DNA from: DAOTXN01 sp034435435
Lineage (GTDB): Bacteria > Chloroflexota > Anaerolineae > S140-20
Direction: 5' to 3'
DNA: 21,414 nucleotides
Assembly (NCBI GenBank): GCA_034435435.1
Contig: DAOTXN010000134.1
Span: 1-21,414 of the forward strand
Shown: piece by piece, positions 9,745-17,700 of the stretch
Layout of the letters: each line of letters begins with the position of its first letter
Numbering within the stretch: the stretch's first letter is position 1
Made by a program: the position numbers and the translations under genes
Notes under the pieces: generated by a model
Databases searched by the model: none
Told to the model about the DNA's origin: nothing
The model's input: only the letters and a program-made list of their open reading frames with translations

Positions 9745-10313
9745 TCCTCAAACACGATCTGCCCGTCATCCATAGACTTGATAACCGCCAGCGCCTCGAC
9801 CGGCACACCCAGGCCCGCCAGCCGTTCGCGCCCACCCTCAAAGCTCTTTTCGACCAGCGCCCCGATGCCCACCAGCTCGGCTCCGGCGTGCCGCACCAGC
9901 CGCACCAGTGCGTCGATGGTCTGGCCGCTGGCTAAAAAGTCGTCGATGATCAGTATCCGGTCGCCCGGGCTGAGAAATTCGGGCGCCACCATCAAAAAGG
10001 TGTCCACGCCCCGGGTGTGCGACGGGGCCGCTTCGACGTACACCGGGTCGGTCATGGTCACGGGCTTGGTCTTGCGCGCATACACCACGGGCACATCCAG
10101 CGCCAACCCTGTCATCAGCGCCGGGGCAATACCAGAGATCTCGGCGGTGAGCACTTTGGTAGCGCCGACGGCGGTAAAGCGGGCGGCCAGGGTTTTGCCG
10201 ACCTCCAGCATCAACACCGGGTCAACCTGGTGGTTGATAAAACTGTCCACTTTGAGAATGCCGCGACCCAGGTTTTGGCCGTCGGCCAGGATGCGAGCTT
10301 TGAGCGCGTCCAT
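9741..10313 (-). CDS. xpt: Xanthine phosphoribosyltransferase
   Basis: 190-residue type I phosphoribosyltransferase, the normal size for Xpt. It salvages xanthine to XMP using PRPP; XMP is the substrate of the GuaA encoded immediately downstream. Family marks are the N-terminal FINHQVDP (base-specificity region), AEISGIAPAL, VVYARKTKP and the PRPP-binding loop ILIIDDFLASGQT (about 119-131). The ATG at 10313 has AGGAGG 9 bp upstream. The stop overlaps the guaA start by ATGA, so xpt, guaA and the FAD dehydrogenase form one unit. The leader from the proposed promoter is only about 26 nt, so no purine riboswitch is present. Confidence 0.95.
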
Positions 10314-10345
10314 TTCTTTCTGCCTCCTACAGGTGTGCTGGCGCT

Positions 10346-10373
10346 ATTCTACACCGGCTTGGCAGGAGGGCAA
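10346..10373 (-). promoter_or_regulatory. Sigma70-type promoter for xpt-guaA
   Basis: The minus strand has TTGCCC (10373-10368), a 16-bp spacer and TAGAAT (10351-10346). Transcription would start near 10339, giving a short leader that includes AGGAGG. It is back to back with the promoter at 10433-10461. Confidence 0.55.
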
Positions 10374-10416
10374 GTGGGGAAGTGGGGAAGTGAGGAGTGA
10401 GGAGTGAGGAGAGGAA
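10372..10416. repeat. G-rich short tandem repeats between divergent promoters
   Basis: Plus strand: AAGTGGGG twice, then GTGAGGA three times, then a degenerate end. The second block has a clear 7-bp period. It lies exactly between the xpt promoter and the divergent promoter at 10433, overlapping the xpt -35 edge by two bases. Confidence 0.75.
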
Positions 10417-10432
10417 GCGGCGCGATGGCGCT

Positions 10433-10461
10433 TTGTCAGACCTGGCCGCCTGAGCTATAAT
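10433..10461 (+). promoter_or_regulatory. Consensus-like sigma70 promoter for the PH-like membrane protein
   Basis: TTGTCA (10433-10438), a 17-bp spacer and perfect TATAAT (10456-10461). The start codon is only 19 bp after the -10, and GGAGG (10470-10474) would lie at the very 5' end of the mRNA. Confidence 0.75.
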
Positions 10462-10479
10462 GTCTCGCTGGAGGCAATT

Positions 10480-11145
10480 GTGAAACATCCCAACTTTTCT
10501 TTGCGCGATGGGGCCGGGTTGGTGCTCGTGTTGCTGGTTGCGGCGGCGCTGACGGCGGCAGCGTTCCTCACTCACGCCGGGCCGTTCATCCTCATCGGCC
10601 TTTTGGCGCTGGTGATTTTTGGGCTGTTGCGCTATTTCCGCGAGCGCGGGCGGGAGACCGAGGCGCAGGAGGTCGAACAGGCGCTGCGCGCGTGCCTGCA
10701 CAAAGGCGAACGACTATTGGCCTGCACGGTGGGCGACCGGCGCAGGGCCAAGCCGCTGGCGACGCTGGCCGATTTTGCGCTGATGATGTTTTCGCAAGGT
10801 TTGGCCGCCGGCGCAGTGGCGACGGATGACACGCTGGTCGGCCTGACCGACCGGCGACTCATCGCCATCGACCGGCGCAAACGCCCGCCCGGTCAAAGGC
10901 GGGGCTGGCGCGAACGGTTAAACTTGAGCCGTTTGGATGCGGCCACGGGCCGGCACGCTGTAATATTCGAAGCGCCGCGCGAGGGGGTGGAGCTGTCGGT
11001 GCGGTTGGCGGTCTTTTACCTGGCGCGGCTGACCGTGCGCACACCCGGCGGGCAGCGTTTTTCGGTCGGGCTGAACAGCCGCTACTGGGCCGGGCGGGCG
11101 GTAGAGTTGGCCGCTTGGATTGCCGGAGAGAGGGACGCAAAATGA
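10480..11145 (+). CDS. Two-TM membrane protein with cytoplasmic bacterial PH-like domain
   Basis: 221 aa, function unknown. Two hydrophobic helices (about 13-31 and 35-50) form a hairpin anchor at the N-terminus, followed by a basic RYFRERGR segment that should face the cytoplasm. The soluble part contains LVGLTDRRLIAIDR and ARLTVRTPGGQRFSVGL, patterns typical of bacterial PH-like (bPH) domains. The GTG start at 10480 has GGAGG 5 bp upstream and an excellent promoter directly before it. It is transcribed divergently from xpt and is followed by, but not obviously cotranscribed with, the toxin-antitoxin pair. The bPH assignment is from motif resemblance only. Confidence 0.85.
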   Translation: MKHPNFSLRDGAGLVLVLLVAAALTAAAFLTHAGPFILIGLLALVIFGLLRYFRERGRETEAQEVEQALRACLHKGERLLACTVGDRRRAKPLATLADFALMMFSQGLAAGAVATDDTLVGLTDRRLIAIDRRKRPPGQRRGWRERLNLSRLDAATGRHAVIFEAPREGVELSVRLAVFYLARLTVRTPGGQRFSVGLNSRYWAGRAVELAAWIAGERDAK

Positions 11146-11199
11146 AACGCAATCGTTTTACGGAGGACGGGGTGGCTTTGGTCCGCCAGGTAAAAGTCG

Positions 11200-11228
11200 T
11201 TGACATTCCTACCCGGTTCCATTATACT
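11200..11228 (+). promoter_or_regulatory. Consensus sigma70 promoter of the toxin-antitoxin operon
   Basis: Perfect TTGACA (11200-11205), a 17-bp spacer and TATACT (11223-11228). Transcription would start about 35 bp before the antitoxin ATG. No clear operator palindrome was identified, although autoregulation by the antitoxin would be usual for the family. Confidence 0.8.
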
Positions 11229-11269
11229 CCTTATCAGGATATTACAACCCATTCCGAGGAGGGGACTGT

Positions 11270-11590
11270 ATGTCTGAAACACACGTCAGTATTGGACGGA
11301 TCAAGCGAGACATTTCTGATCTGGTCAATCGAGTGGCCTATCGGGGTGAGCGCATCGTATTGACCTCGCGTGGCAAGCCGAAAGCGGCCTTGGTCAGCAT
11401 TGAGGATTATCGCCGCCTGGAACAGGAGAACCAGCGTTTGGCGCACTGGCAGGCCTGGCTGGTGGAAAGCGAAAGACTGGCAAGCGACATTCTGGCGCGG
11501 CGCCACGGCGAAGCGTTGGATGTGGACGCATTATGGCAGGCTGCACGGGCGGACCTGGAGGCGCGAGATGAACAGATCCGTGGTGGTTGA
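11270..11590 (+). CDS. Phd/YefM-type antitoxin
   Basis: 106-residue type II antitoxin. The N-terminal Phd/YefM fold is visible as VSIGRIKRDISDLVNRVAYRGERIVLTSRGKPKAALVSIEDYRRLE with some gaps; the RGKPKAALVS strand and the DYRRLE end are the most characteristic. A helical, acidic C-terminal region (about 55-106) would wrap the toxin. The ATG at 11270 has GGAGG upstream. The end overlaps the PIN toxin ORF by 23 bp, which supports coupled expression and pairing. It is expected to bind its own promoter. The C-terminus is longer than in minimal Phd antitoxins. Confidence 0.92.
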   Translation: MSETHVSIGRIKRDISDLVNRVAYRGERIVLTSRGKPKAALVSIEDYRRLEQENQRLAHWQAWLVESERLASDILARRHGEALDVDALWQAARADLEARDEQIRGG

Positions 11591-11996
11591 CGCCAGCTTG
11601 GTCTTTAAAATGCTGCTCCCTGGCCCTCAGCAAGCCATCGTTCAGAATCGGATGACACAATGGCAACGTGACCAGTACACTCTTTATGCGCCGGTTTTGT
11701 GGATTTACGAAATCACCTCGGCGCTGTGCAAAACCGTACATTTCGGGCAACTCACACCCGCCGAGGGCCAACGAGCGCTGGCGCTCGCTCAAGGGCTGAG
11801 TGTCCAATTGCTCGCGCCCGACGATGCTCAGGCCCGTCAGGCTTTTGACTGGACCATTCGCCTGAACCGTGCGGCAGCCTACGATAGCTTTTATTTGGCG
11901 CTGGCCGAAGCATTGAGGTGTGAGCTCTGGACGGCCGACCAACGCCTGTTCAATGCCGCGGCTCAAACCTGGGTCTGCTGGATCGGTCAAGCGTAA
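11568..11996 (+). CDS. PIN-domain ribonuclease toxin (VapC-like)
   Basis: 142-residue PIN nuclease. The acidic active site is visible as VVVDAS (Asp8), WIYEITSAL (Glu48), YDSFYLALAEAL (Asp106) and LWTADQRLF (Asp124). The ATG at 11568 is chosen over the much longer open frame because GGAGG lies 6 bp before it and the PIN fold begins immediately (MNRSVVVDAS). It overlaps the antitoxin ORF. Toxins of the family cleave tRNA or rRNA when freed from the antitoxin; the target here cannot be predicted. It converges on glnA with a 29-bp gap and no visible terminator. Confidence 0.93.
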   Translation: MNRSVVVDASLVFKMLLPGPQQAIVQNRMTQWQRDQYTLYAPVLWIYEITSALCKTVHFGQLTPAEGQRALALAQGLSVQLLAPDDAQARQAFDWTIRLNRAAAYDSFYLALAEALRCELWTADQRLFNAAAQTWVCWIGQA

Positions 11997-12025
11997 CCCA
12001 TCCTCCGCATTTACCGATCACCAAT

Positions 12026-13447
12026 TCACACATCAAAATACAGACTCACCTCATACGGGTGCGGCCGGTTGCGCACCGGGTAATATTCCTCGTAGCGCTT
12101 GTGTGTTACCCACTGTTCGATCAACTCCTCGCTGAACACCTCGCCCGCCAGCAGGAACTCGTCATCGGCTTCCAGCGCCCGCAGCGCTTCGTCCAGCGAG
12201 TTGGGCAGTTGCTTGATTTTGGCCCGCTCGGCCTCGCTCCAGGCAAAGATGTTGGCGTCGATGGGGCCGAACCCGGCCTCGGTCGGGTCAATCTGCCGCT
12301 GCACGCCATCCAATCCGGCCATGAGCTGAGCCGCCAGCGCCAGGTATACGTTACAGGTGGCGTCGGGCGGGCGAAACTCGAAACGGGCCGTGTCGGGCTG
12401 GCTGGCGTATTTGGGGATGCGGATAGCCGCGCTGCGGTTGCCCAGCGAGAAAAAGGCGTTGATGGGCGCTTCAAAGCCCGGCACCAGCCGCCGGTACGAG
12501 TTGGTGCTGGGATTGGTAAAGGCCAGCAGCGCCGCGCCGTGGGTCAGCACCCCGCCGATGTAGTGCAGCGCCGTCCGGCTGACGCAGCCGTAGCCGTGAG
12601 GGTCGTAAAACAGATTGGCGCCGCCTTTGAACAGGTGTTGGTGAAAGTGCATGCCGTTGCCGGCCTCGCCGTAGAGCGGCTTGGGCATGAACGTGACCGT
12701 CTGGCCGTGGCGGTGGGCGGTCAGCTTGGCGACGTACTTGACCAGCATGGCGGCGTCGCCGGCCTGCACCAGCCCCATCATGGGCGTCTCGATCTCTACC
12801 TGACCCGGCCCGCCCACTTCGTGGTGGTGATACTTGACCGGCACGCCCATACGCTCCAGCGTCAGGACCATCTCGGAACGCAGGTTGTACAGTTGGTCTT
12901 TGGGCGGGATGGCGTGGTAGCCGCCGTGCAGGGGGATGTAATGGCCGTGGCCGCCCTGGGCGCTGTTCCAATCGGCTTCTTTGGAGTCCAATCGGTAGCT
13001 GGCCTGGTTGACGCCGCTGTGATAGGCCACGTCATCAAACACGTAAAACTCGAACTCGGGTCCCCAGCGGCTCTCGTCGGCGATGCCCGTCTCGCGCATA
13101 TACGCCTCGGCGCGGATGGCCAGGTTGCGCGGGTCGTGGGCGAACACGGCGTGCGTGTCGGCTTCGAGCGTGGTGCAGATAAAGCTCAAGGTCGGAAAAT
13201 TCCAAAACGGGTCTAACGTGCCGGTGGACAGGTCGGGCACCAGCACCATGTCGCCAGCCTTGACGCTCTTCAGGCCCACGGCCGAGCCGTCAAAACCGAT
13301 GCCCTGTTCCATCAGCGAGGGAGTGAATTGGCTGGCAGGCACGCTGAGGTGATGCCAGCGCCCCCACAGGTCGCAGAACTTGAGATCAATCATCTCGACG
13401 TCGTTTTCGTGTACGTAGCGGTGAGCCTGGTCGAAAGTTTGGAACAT
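12026..13447 (-). CDS. glnA: Glutamine synthetase type I
   Basis: 473-residue GSI: ATP + glutamate + ammonia to glutamine. Motifs in order are FCDLWGRWHHLSVP, FDGSAVG (Asp50-loop region), EFEFYVFDD with metal-binding Glu, HHHEVGGPGQVEIE, the KPLYGEAGNGMHFHQHL ATP/metal site, RRLVPGFEAP and RIPKYASQPDTARFEFRPPDATCN. The ATG at 13447 has AGGAGG 6 bp upstream; the longer frame runs into repeat DNA. Where adenylylated enzymes have NLYDLPPEE, this one reads NIFAWSEAE, so the modified Tyr is replaced by Phe and adenylyltransferase control is unlikely. Three palindromic repeats lie directly upstream, so the promoter is in or beyond them. Confidence 0.97.
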   Translation of the reverse strand: MFQTFDQAHRYVHENDVEMIDLKFCDLWGRWHHLSVPASQFTPSLMEQGIGFDGSAVGLKSVKAGDMVLVPDLSTGTLDPFWNFPTLSFICTTLEADTHAVFAHDPRNLAIRAEAYMRETGIADESRWGPEFEFYVFDDVAYHSGVNQASYRLDSKEADWNSAQGGHGHYIPLHGGYHAIPPKDQLYNLRSEMVLTLERMGVPVKYHHHEVGGPGQVEIETPMMGLVQAGDAAMLVKYVAKLTAHRHGQTVTFMPKPLYGEAGNGMHFHQHLFKGGANLFYDPHGYGCVSRTALHYIGGVLTHGAALLAFTNPSTNSYRRLVPGFEAPINAFFSLGNRSAAIRIPKYASQPDTARFEFRPPDATCNVYLALAAQLMAGLDGVQRQIDPTEAGFGPIDANIFAWSEAERAKIKQLPNSLDEALRALEADDEFLLAGEVFSEELIEQWVTHKRYEEYYPVRNRPHPYEVSLYFDV

Positions 13448-13467
13448 TGGGTCCTCCTTTATTTGGG

Positions 13468-13718
13468 GATATGACACCGAATCGGGGGATTGAACGAATG
13501 CAACATGGACCGATTCGGTCAATCCTCTGGCTCATTGTCGTCCTTTCTCGTTCGAGATATGACACCGAATCGGGGGATTGAACGTACAACGTGGACCGAT
13601 TCGGTCAATCCTCTGGTTCGTTGTCATCCTTTCTCGTTCGAGATATGACACCGAATCGGGGGACTGAACGAATGCAACATGGACCGATTCGGTCAATCCT
13701 TTGGTTCGCTGTCATATC
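13468..13718. repeat. Family A palindromic element, three tandem copies
   Basis: Copies begin at 13468, 13556 and 13642 (period 88 and 86 bp). Each opens with GATATGACACCGAATCGGGG and closes with a near-inverted TCAATCC...TTGTCAT arm; the third ends perfectly as TGTCATATC. An inner CCGATTCGG is self-complementary. Copies are separated by CTTTCTCGTTCGA. The array fills the space between the glnA start and the stop codon of the GxxExxY gene; its last base is the first base of that stop on the plus strand. Confidence 0.9.
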
Positions 13719-14518
13719 TACCGAACCCGCACGGTCTCGATTTCCAGGCTGGGCGCGTAAAAATTGGCAATCAGCCCCAGTTTCAGCCCCAGCAATTTAA
13801 GATACTGGCGCAGGCGCCCTTTGATCTCGGGCGTGATGGCCCGCACAGCAATGGGTGCAAGGAGCACCCGCTCATCCACATTGATCAGGCGGGTTTCGCG
13901 TGTCTCGATAGGTTGGCCGTGGAAACAAAAGGTGATTTCCTTTTTGATGTGAAATGGCACTTGGCGCTGGCGCAGCTCGATTTGAGTGGCCCGGCGGTAA
14001 TGCATGTGCATAAAACCCGGCCCCAGCTCCTGATGTACCTCATAGAGCGCAGCCCTCAGTTCGCCCGTCAGCTCGGGATACAACAGCGCATCTGAAGGTG
14101 GGCCAAGATTGGAAACCCGCCGGCAAGGAGCACGGTCAGAAACAAAGTTTGGGATGCGCTCGAATTCCAGCTCGGCCGCCCCAAAGTTGACCAAAATGCC
14201 GAGTTTGAGGCCGGTGACTTTTAAATAAGTGATGACCTGAGCCTGATCAATCGGCAATAGTTTCGCTGTTGCCTTGAGCTCCAGGAGTAGCTTGTCGTCG
14301 GCCAACACGTCTACAAAAAAACGACCGATCCGCTGGCCTCGATAATCCAGTGCGTACTCGACCTGGCGCTGGGCGCAAATGTGTTTTTCTTCCAAAGCAA
14401 TAGTCAGGGCTTTTTCCCATCCTGCCTCGGAAATATCCAGGTGGCGCAGTTCTCGATGCACCTCGAATAAAGCGCCTTGCACATCGTAGCTGAGTTCTGG
14501 ATAGATGAGCTTAGTCAT
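13718..14518 (-). CDS. GxxExxY protein with two tandem domains
   Basis: 266 aa made of two GxxExxY-family (PD-(D/E)XK nuclease-like) domains in tandem. Domain 1 (about 1-123): ALFEVHREL, then RFFVDVLADDKLLLELKA, where Asp70 and Glu80-x-Lys82 form a plausible nuclease site, then AQVITYLKVTGLKLGILVNFG. Domain 2 (about 145-266): ALYEVHQELGPGF, IELRQRQVPF and LRQYLKLLGLKLGLIANF, but the ExK position reads LLAPIAV, so this copy lacks the site. Free-standing family members are about 120-130 aa, so this is a fusion or duplication. The ATG at 14518 has AGGA 10 bp upstream. It is bounded on both sides by family A repeats. Role unknown. Confidence 0.85.
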   Translation of the reverse strand: MTKLIYPELSYDVQGALFEVHRELRHLDISEAGWEKALTIALEEKHICAQRQVEYALDYRGQRIGRFFVDVLADDKLLLELKATAKLLPIDQAQVITYLKVTGLKLGILVNFGAAELEFERIPNFVSDRAPCRRVSNLGPPSDALLYPELTGELRAALYEVHQELGPGFMHMHYRRATQIELRQRQVPFHIKKEITFCFHGQPIETRETRLINVDERVLLAPIAVRAITPEIKGRLRQYLKLLGLKLGLIANFYAPSLEIETVRVR

Positions 14519-14540
14519 CGTCAATGTTCCTCATGGGTGG

Positions 14541-14638
14541 AATATAACACCGAATCTGGGGATTGACCGAATCTGGGGATTGACCGAATCGGTCGTCTCT
14601 CGAAAGATTCGATAAATCCCTCGATTCGTTGTCATATC
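14541..14638. repeat. Family A palindromic element with internal duplication
   Basis: The left arm starts AATATAACACCGAATCTGGG. ACCGAATCTGGGGATTG is directly duplicated (about 14549-14584), lengthening the unit to 98 bp. The right arm ends TTCGTTGTCATATC. It lies immediately upstream of the GxxExxY gene start. Confidence 0.85.
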
Positions 14639-14655
14639 CCTTCGTCCGGCCTGGA

Positions 14656-14735
14656 GTATGACACCGAATCTGGGGATTGACCGAATCGGTCGTCTCTCGA
14701 AAGATTCGATAAATCCCTCGATTCGTTGTCATATC
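14656..14735. repeat. Family A palindromic element, complete copy
   Basis: The outer arms at 14658-14678 and 14712-14732 are complementary at 18 of 21 positions. Between them are two smaller palindromes: ACCGA-A-TCGGT (14680-14690) and TCGAA-AGA-TTCGA (14697-14709). The folded form would be a stem with two side hairpins. It ends 6 bp from the stop codon of the restriction-modification gene. Confidence 0.9.
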
Positions 14736-14741
14736 CCTCCC

Positions 14742-17700
14742 CTACCCCTCCCCATACCGATACTTCGTCCCCTCCTCAATCACCCGCACCTCCCTCGCCG
14801 TCAGCCCAAACAGCGCATACACGCGCCCATTCAGCTCTGTCTCCAGCCGCACCATCTCGGCCGTCAGCCGCTCGTGCTCGACCCGCCGCCCCGCCAGCCA
14901 GGCCTCCCACTCATCCCGCTCCCTCAACGGGACGTCGCGCTCGAACGCCTTTTGCACCTCCCGGCGCAAGCCGCCGAAATCCAGCTCCCACCAGGCCGTC
15001 AGCTTTTGATTCAGCTTGCCGCCCGGCCCGCCCAGGTCGGCCAGCACCCGATGGCGCGTCTGGCGCTGCAGCGCGTAGCGGGCGCGGGCGTGCTCGGTGA
15101 GCGCCAGCGCCAGCCCGCCGATGGCCTCCCGCTCGACGGGTAGGGCGTCGGGGATGGGCAGATTAGAAATGTATTGGGCAAACAGTTGGAATCGTTCCAT
15201 ACCTGCCCGTTCGCCCAATCCCAGACAGGTCTTCATAATCACGAACCAAATGGTCCGTGAATTGAGCACGCCTAACAGCCAGGGGTCTTCAAACGGAGCA
15301 ATGTAGCCCTTGTTATTGACGTACTTGACGTCCGTGTCCCAACTAAAGCGCGGGGTTTTCGCCAGCTCCGGCCAAAAGATTTTGGGCTTTTCAAAAGCCG
15401 GATAATAGTCCACCGCGTCCTGAATCTCGTACCACCGATACGACCCCGGCTTGCGACCGGGCCAGTGGCGCGAGCGGTCCCAGTCGAGCGGGCGCGGCTC
15501 CAGCCGCTCGCGGAATTGCTCCAAATAAGCTTTGACGGCGGGGTAGGCGTCAATATCTGTCCCACGGCGGGCGAAAATCAGCCAGCGTCCCTCGTCTTCC
15601 TGATACCACGGGCGCAAATCCTCCCCACGCAGCATCGGCTTGAGCACCTCGGCGCTGCGCGGGTCGGCCCGCACCAGCCGCTCGCGCGTGGCCTGGTCCA
15701 CGATAAAGGCCTCGTTCAGACCGGTCAGTACGCCGCGATACATCTGCCCGTTCACCACCTGGCCCAGCGGCCGCCCGGCGGCCATCAATTTGGCGAACAG
15801 GCGGCGCGAGGCGTCGTCCTCCAGTTGCCAGCCGCTATCGGACTGGTCGTGGATGGACACGGAAAAGCGTTTGCCGGCCAACTGCTGCGCAAAATCGGCC
15901 ACCCCCTCGCCCCGCCCAAACACGGCGGCCTGGGCCGCGTGTCCGGCGGGGGGCGGCCCCCGGCGCACCACGTGGATGGCCGGGTACACGTCGGGCGCGT
16001 CGGCAAACACCCGATTGTCGCCCAGGTCCACCAGCGTCTCGACGGTCGTCTCGGCCCGCAGGTGCGCCCGCAGCGGCGTGGCGTAGTTGGCCCGCAGCCA
16101 GCTATTGCTGGCAATATACGCCAGTCGCCCGCCGGCGCGCAGCAGCTCTAGCCCCTGGCCAAAGAAATACACAAACAGGTCGGCCGTGCCGGCATAAACC
16201 TGGGGCAAGGCGCTCTCGAAATACGGCTTGAGCGCCGCCAGCTCCTCCTGCCGCACGTAGGGCGGATTCCCGATCACCGCGTCGAACCCGGCCCGCCCGG
16301 CCAGCAGTCGCCCGTGCCGGTCGAAAAAGACCTCCGGAAATTCCAGCTCCCAGTGGAAAAAGCGCCGCTCCCCGGCGATCTGGCTCGCCTGCGCGACGAT
16401 CTGGGCGTACTGCGGCACCTCAAAGCCGGGCCGGGCGGCGTGGCGGGCCAGACCGCTCCACGCGGCGTCGTCCAGCGCCAGCCCAAAGTGGCGCGCCGTC
16501 CACACGTCGGCCAGCGTGCGATACTGGCGCGTCACCTGTCCGGCCACCTGCCGGTAGATGCGCTCGGCCTGCTGCACATCGTCCAGACTGTCGCCGCTGA
16601 GCGCCTCGATGTCGTCCATAAAGCGGGTCGCGGTGCGCATGGCGCCCACAAAGGCGCTGTCGTCCAGCATAGAAAGCTGCCCGGCTGCGCGAGCCTGTTG
16701 CTCGACCCGCTCGCGGCGGCGGCTGCGCTGCGGCGCAGCGTCGAGCAGCAGATCAGACACCCGCGCGCCGACCAGACTATCGCCGCAGCGCAGATGATGG
16801 TCCAAAAAACTGAGCGGCTTGTCGCGGGCCACCGTCGCCAGCCACAAGCTGAGCTTGGCCAGCTCCACCGCCAGCGGGTTCAGGTCCACGCCATAGACGC
16901 AGGCCTGGGCCACCCGCCGCCGCCAATAGGCCAGCTCGCCTTCGGCCCCCGGCGCACCGGCGCGGCTCAAGCCCAGCGCCACGATGGTGCGGGCGATAAA
17001 ATCGGTCGCGGCGACCAGGAAATGGCCCGAGCCCATGGCCGGGTCCAGCACGTTGATTTCCAACAGGGCGCGGGTCAGGCCGGCCTCGTCGGTGATGGAG
17101 CCGTCGGCGGCGGTGTAGCGGGCGCGGATTTCGTCCAGCGCCGGCCCCACGCTCTGCTCGACGATGTATTGCACCACGTAATCGGGGGTGTAATACGAGC
17201 CGGTGGCCTTGCGCTCGCCCTTGTCTGTGACCAGGTAGACCTGGCCAGGCGCGACGTCAGGCGAGTGGGGCAAGATGGCATCTTGCTCCACAGGCGCGTA
17301 CACCTCGCGTCCGCGCTCCGTGCGCACGACCAGCGGCGTCTCGGCCACGCGCAAGCGATACTCCAGCAACCCTTCGTAGATGCTGCCCAGGTGCCGGATT
17401 TCCAGGTCGCGGTAATCCACAAACTCGCGCTTGCCCGTGGCGGGGTCGGGGGTGCGCGTTAACAAGTCTAGCGCCTGTTGCAGGTGGCTGTCGCCCACGC
17501 GATATTGCTCCAACCAGGGGTGCTTGTGCGGGTCGAACAGGCCGCCGTTGTAGGCCGGCACGCCCAGGTGGGCGTCCCCGCTGTTCAGCACGCGCCACAG
17601 TTGGCGCAATTGATGCCACAACGTGTCCATCGAGGGCACGCTGGGCGCGCCCGTGTCTACCGCCCGGGCCACGCGCCGCTTGAGGGCCAGCAGACTATAG

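Noticed and set aside
10314..10345. Purine riboswitch upstream of xpt
   Set aside because: The predicted leader is only about 26 nt, too short for the aptamer.
11142..11363. Small ORF between the membrane protein and the antitoxin
   Set aside because: It spans the toxin-antitoxin promoter and the antitoxin start in another frame, and shows no recognisable protein features.
13386..13589. ORFs reading through the repeat array (peptides such as QSPDSVSY)
   Set aside because: They are translations of the family A repeats and overlap the glnA start with no independent support.
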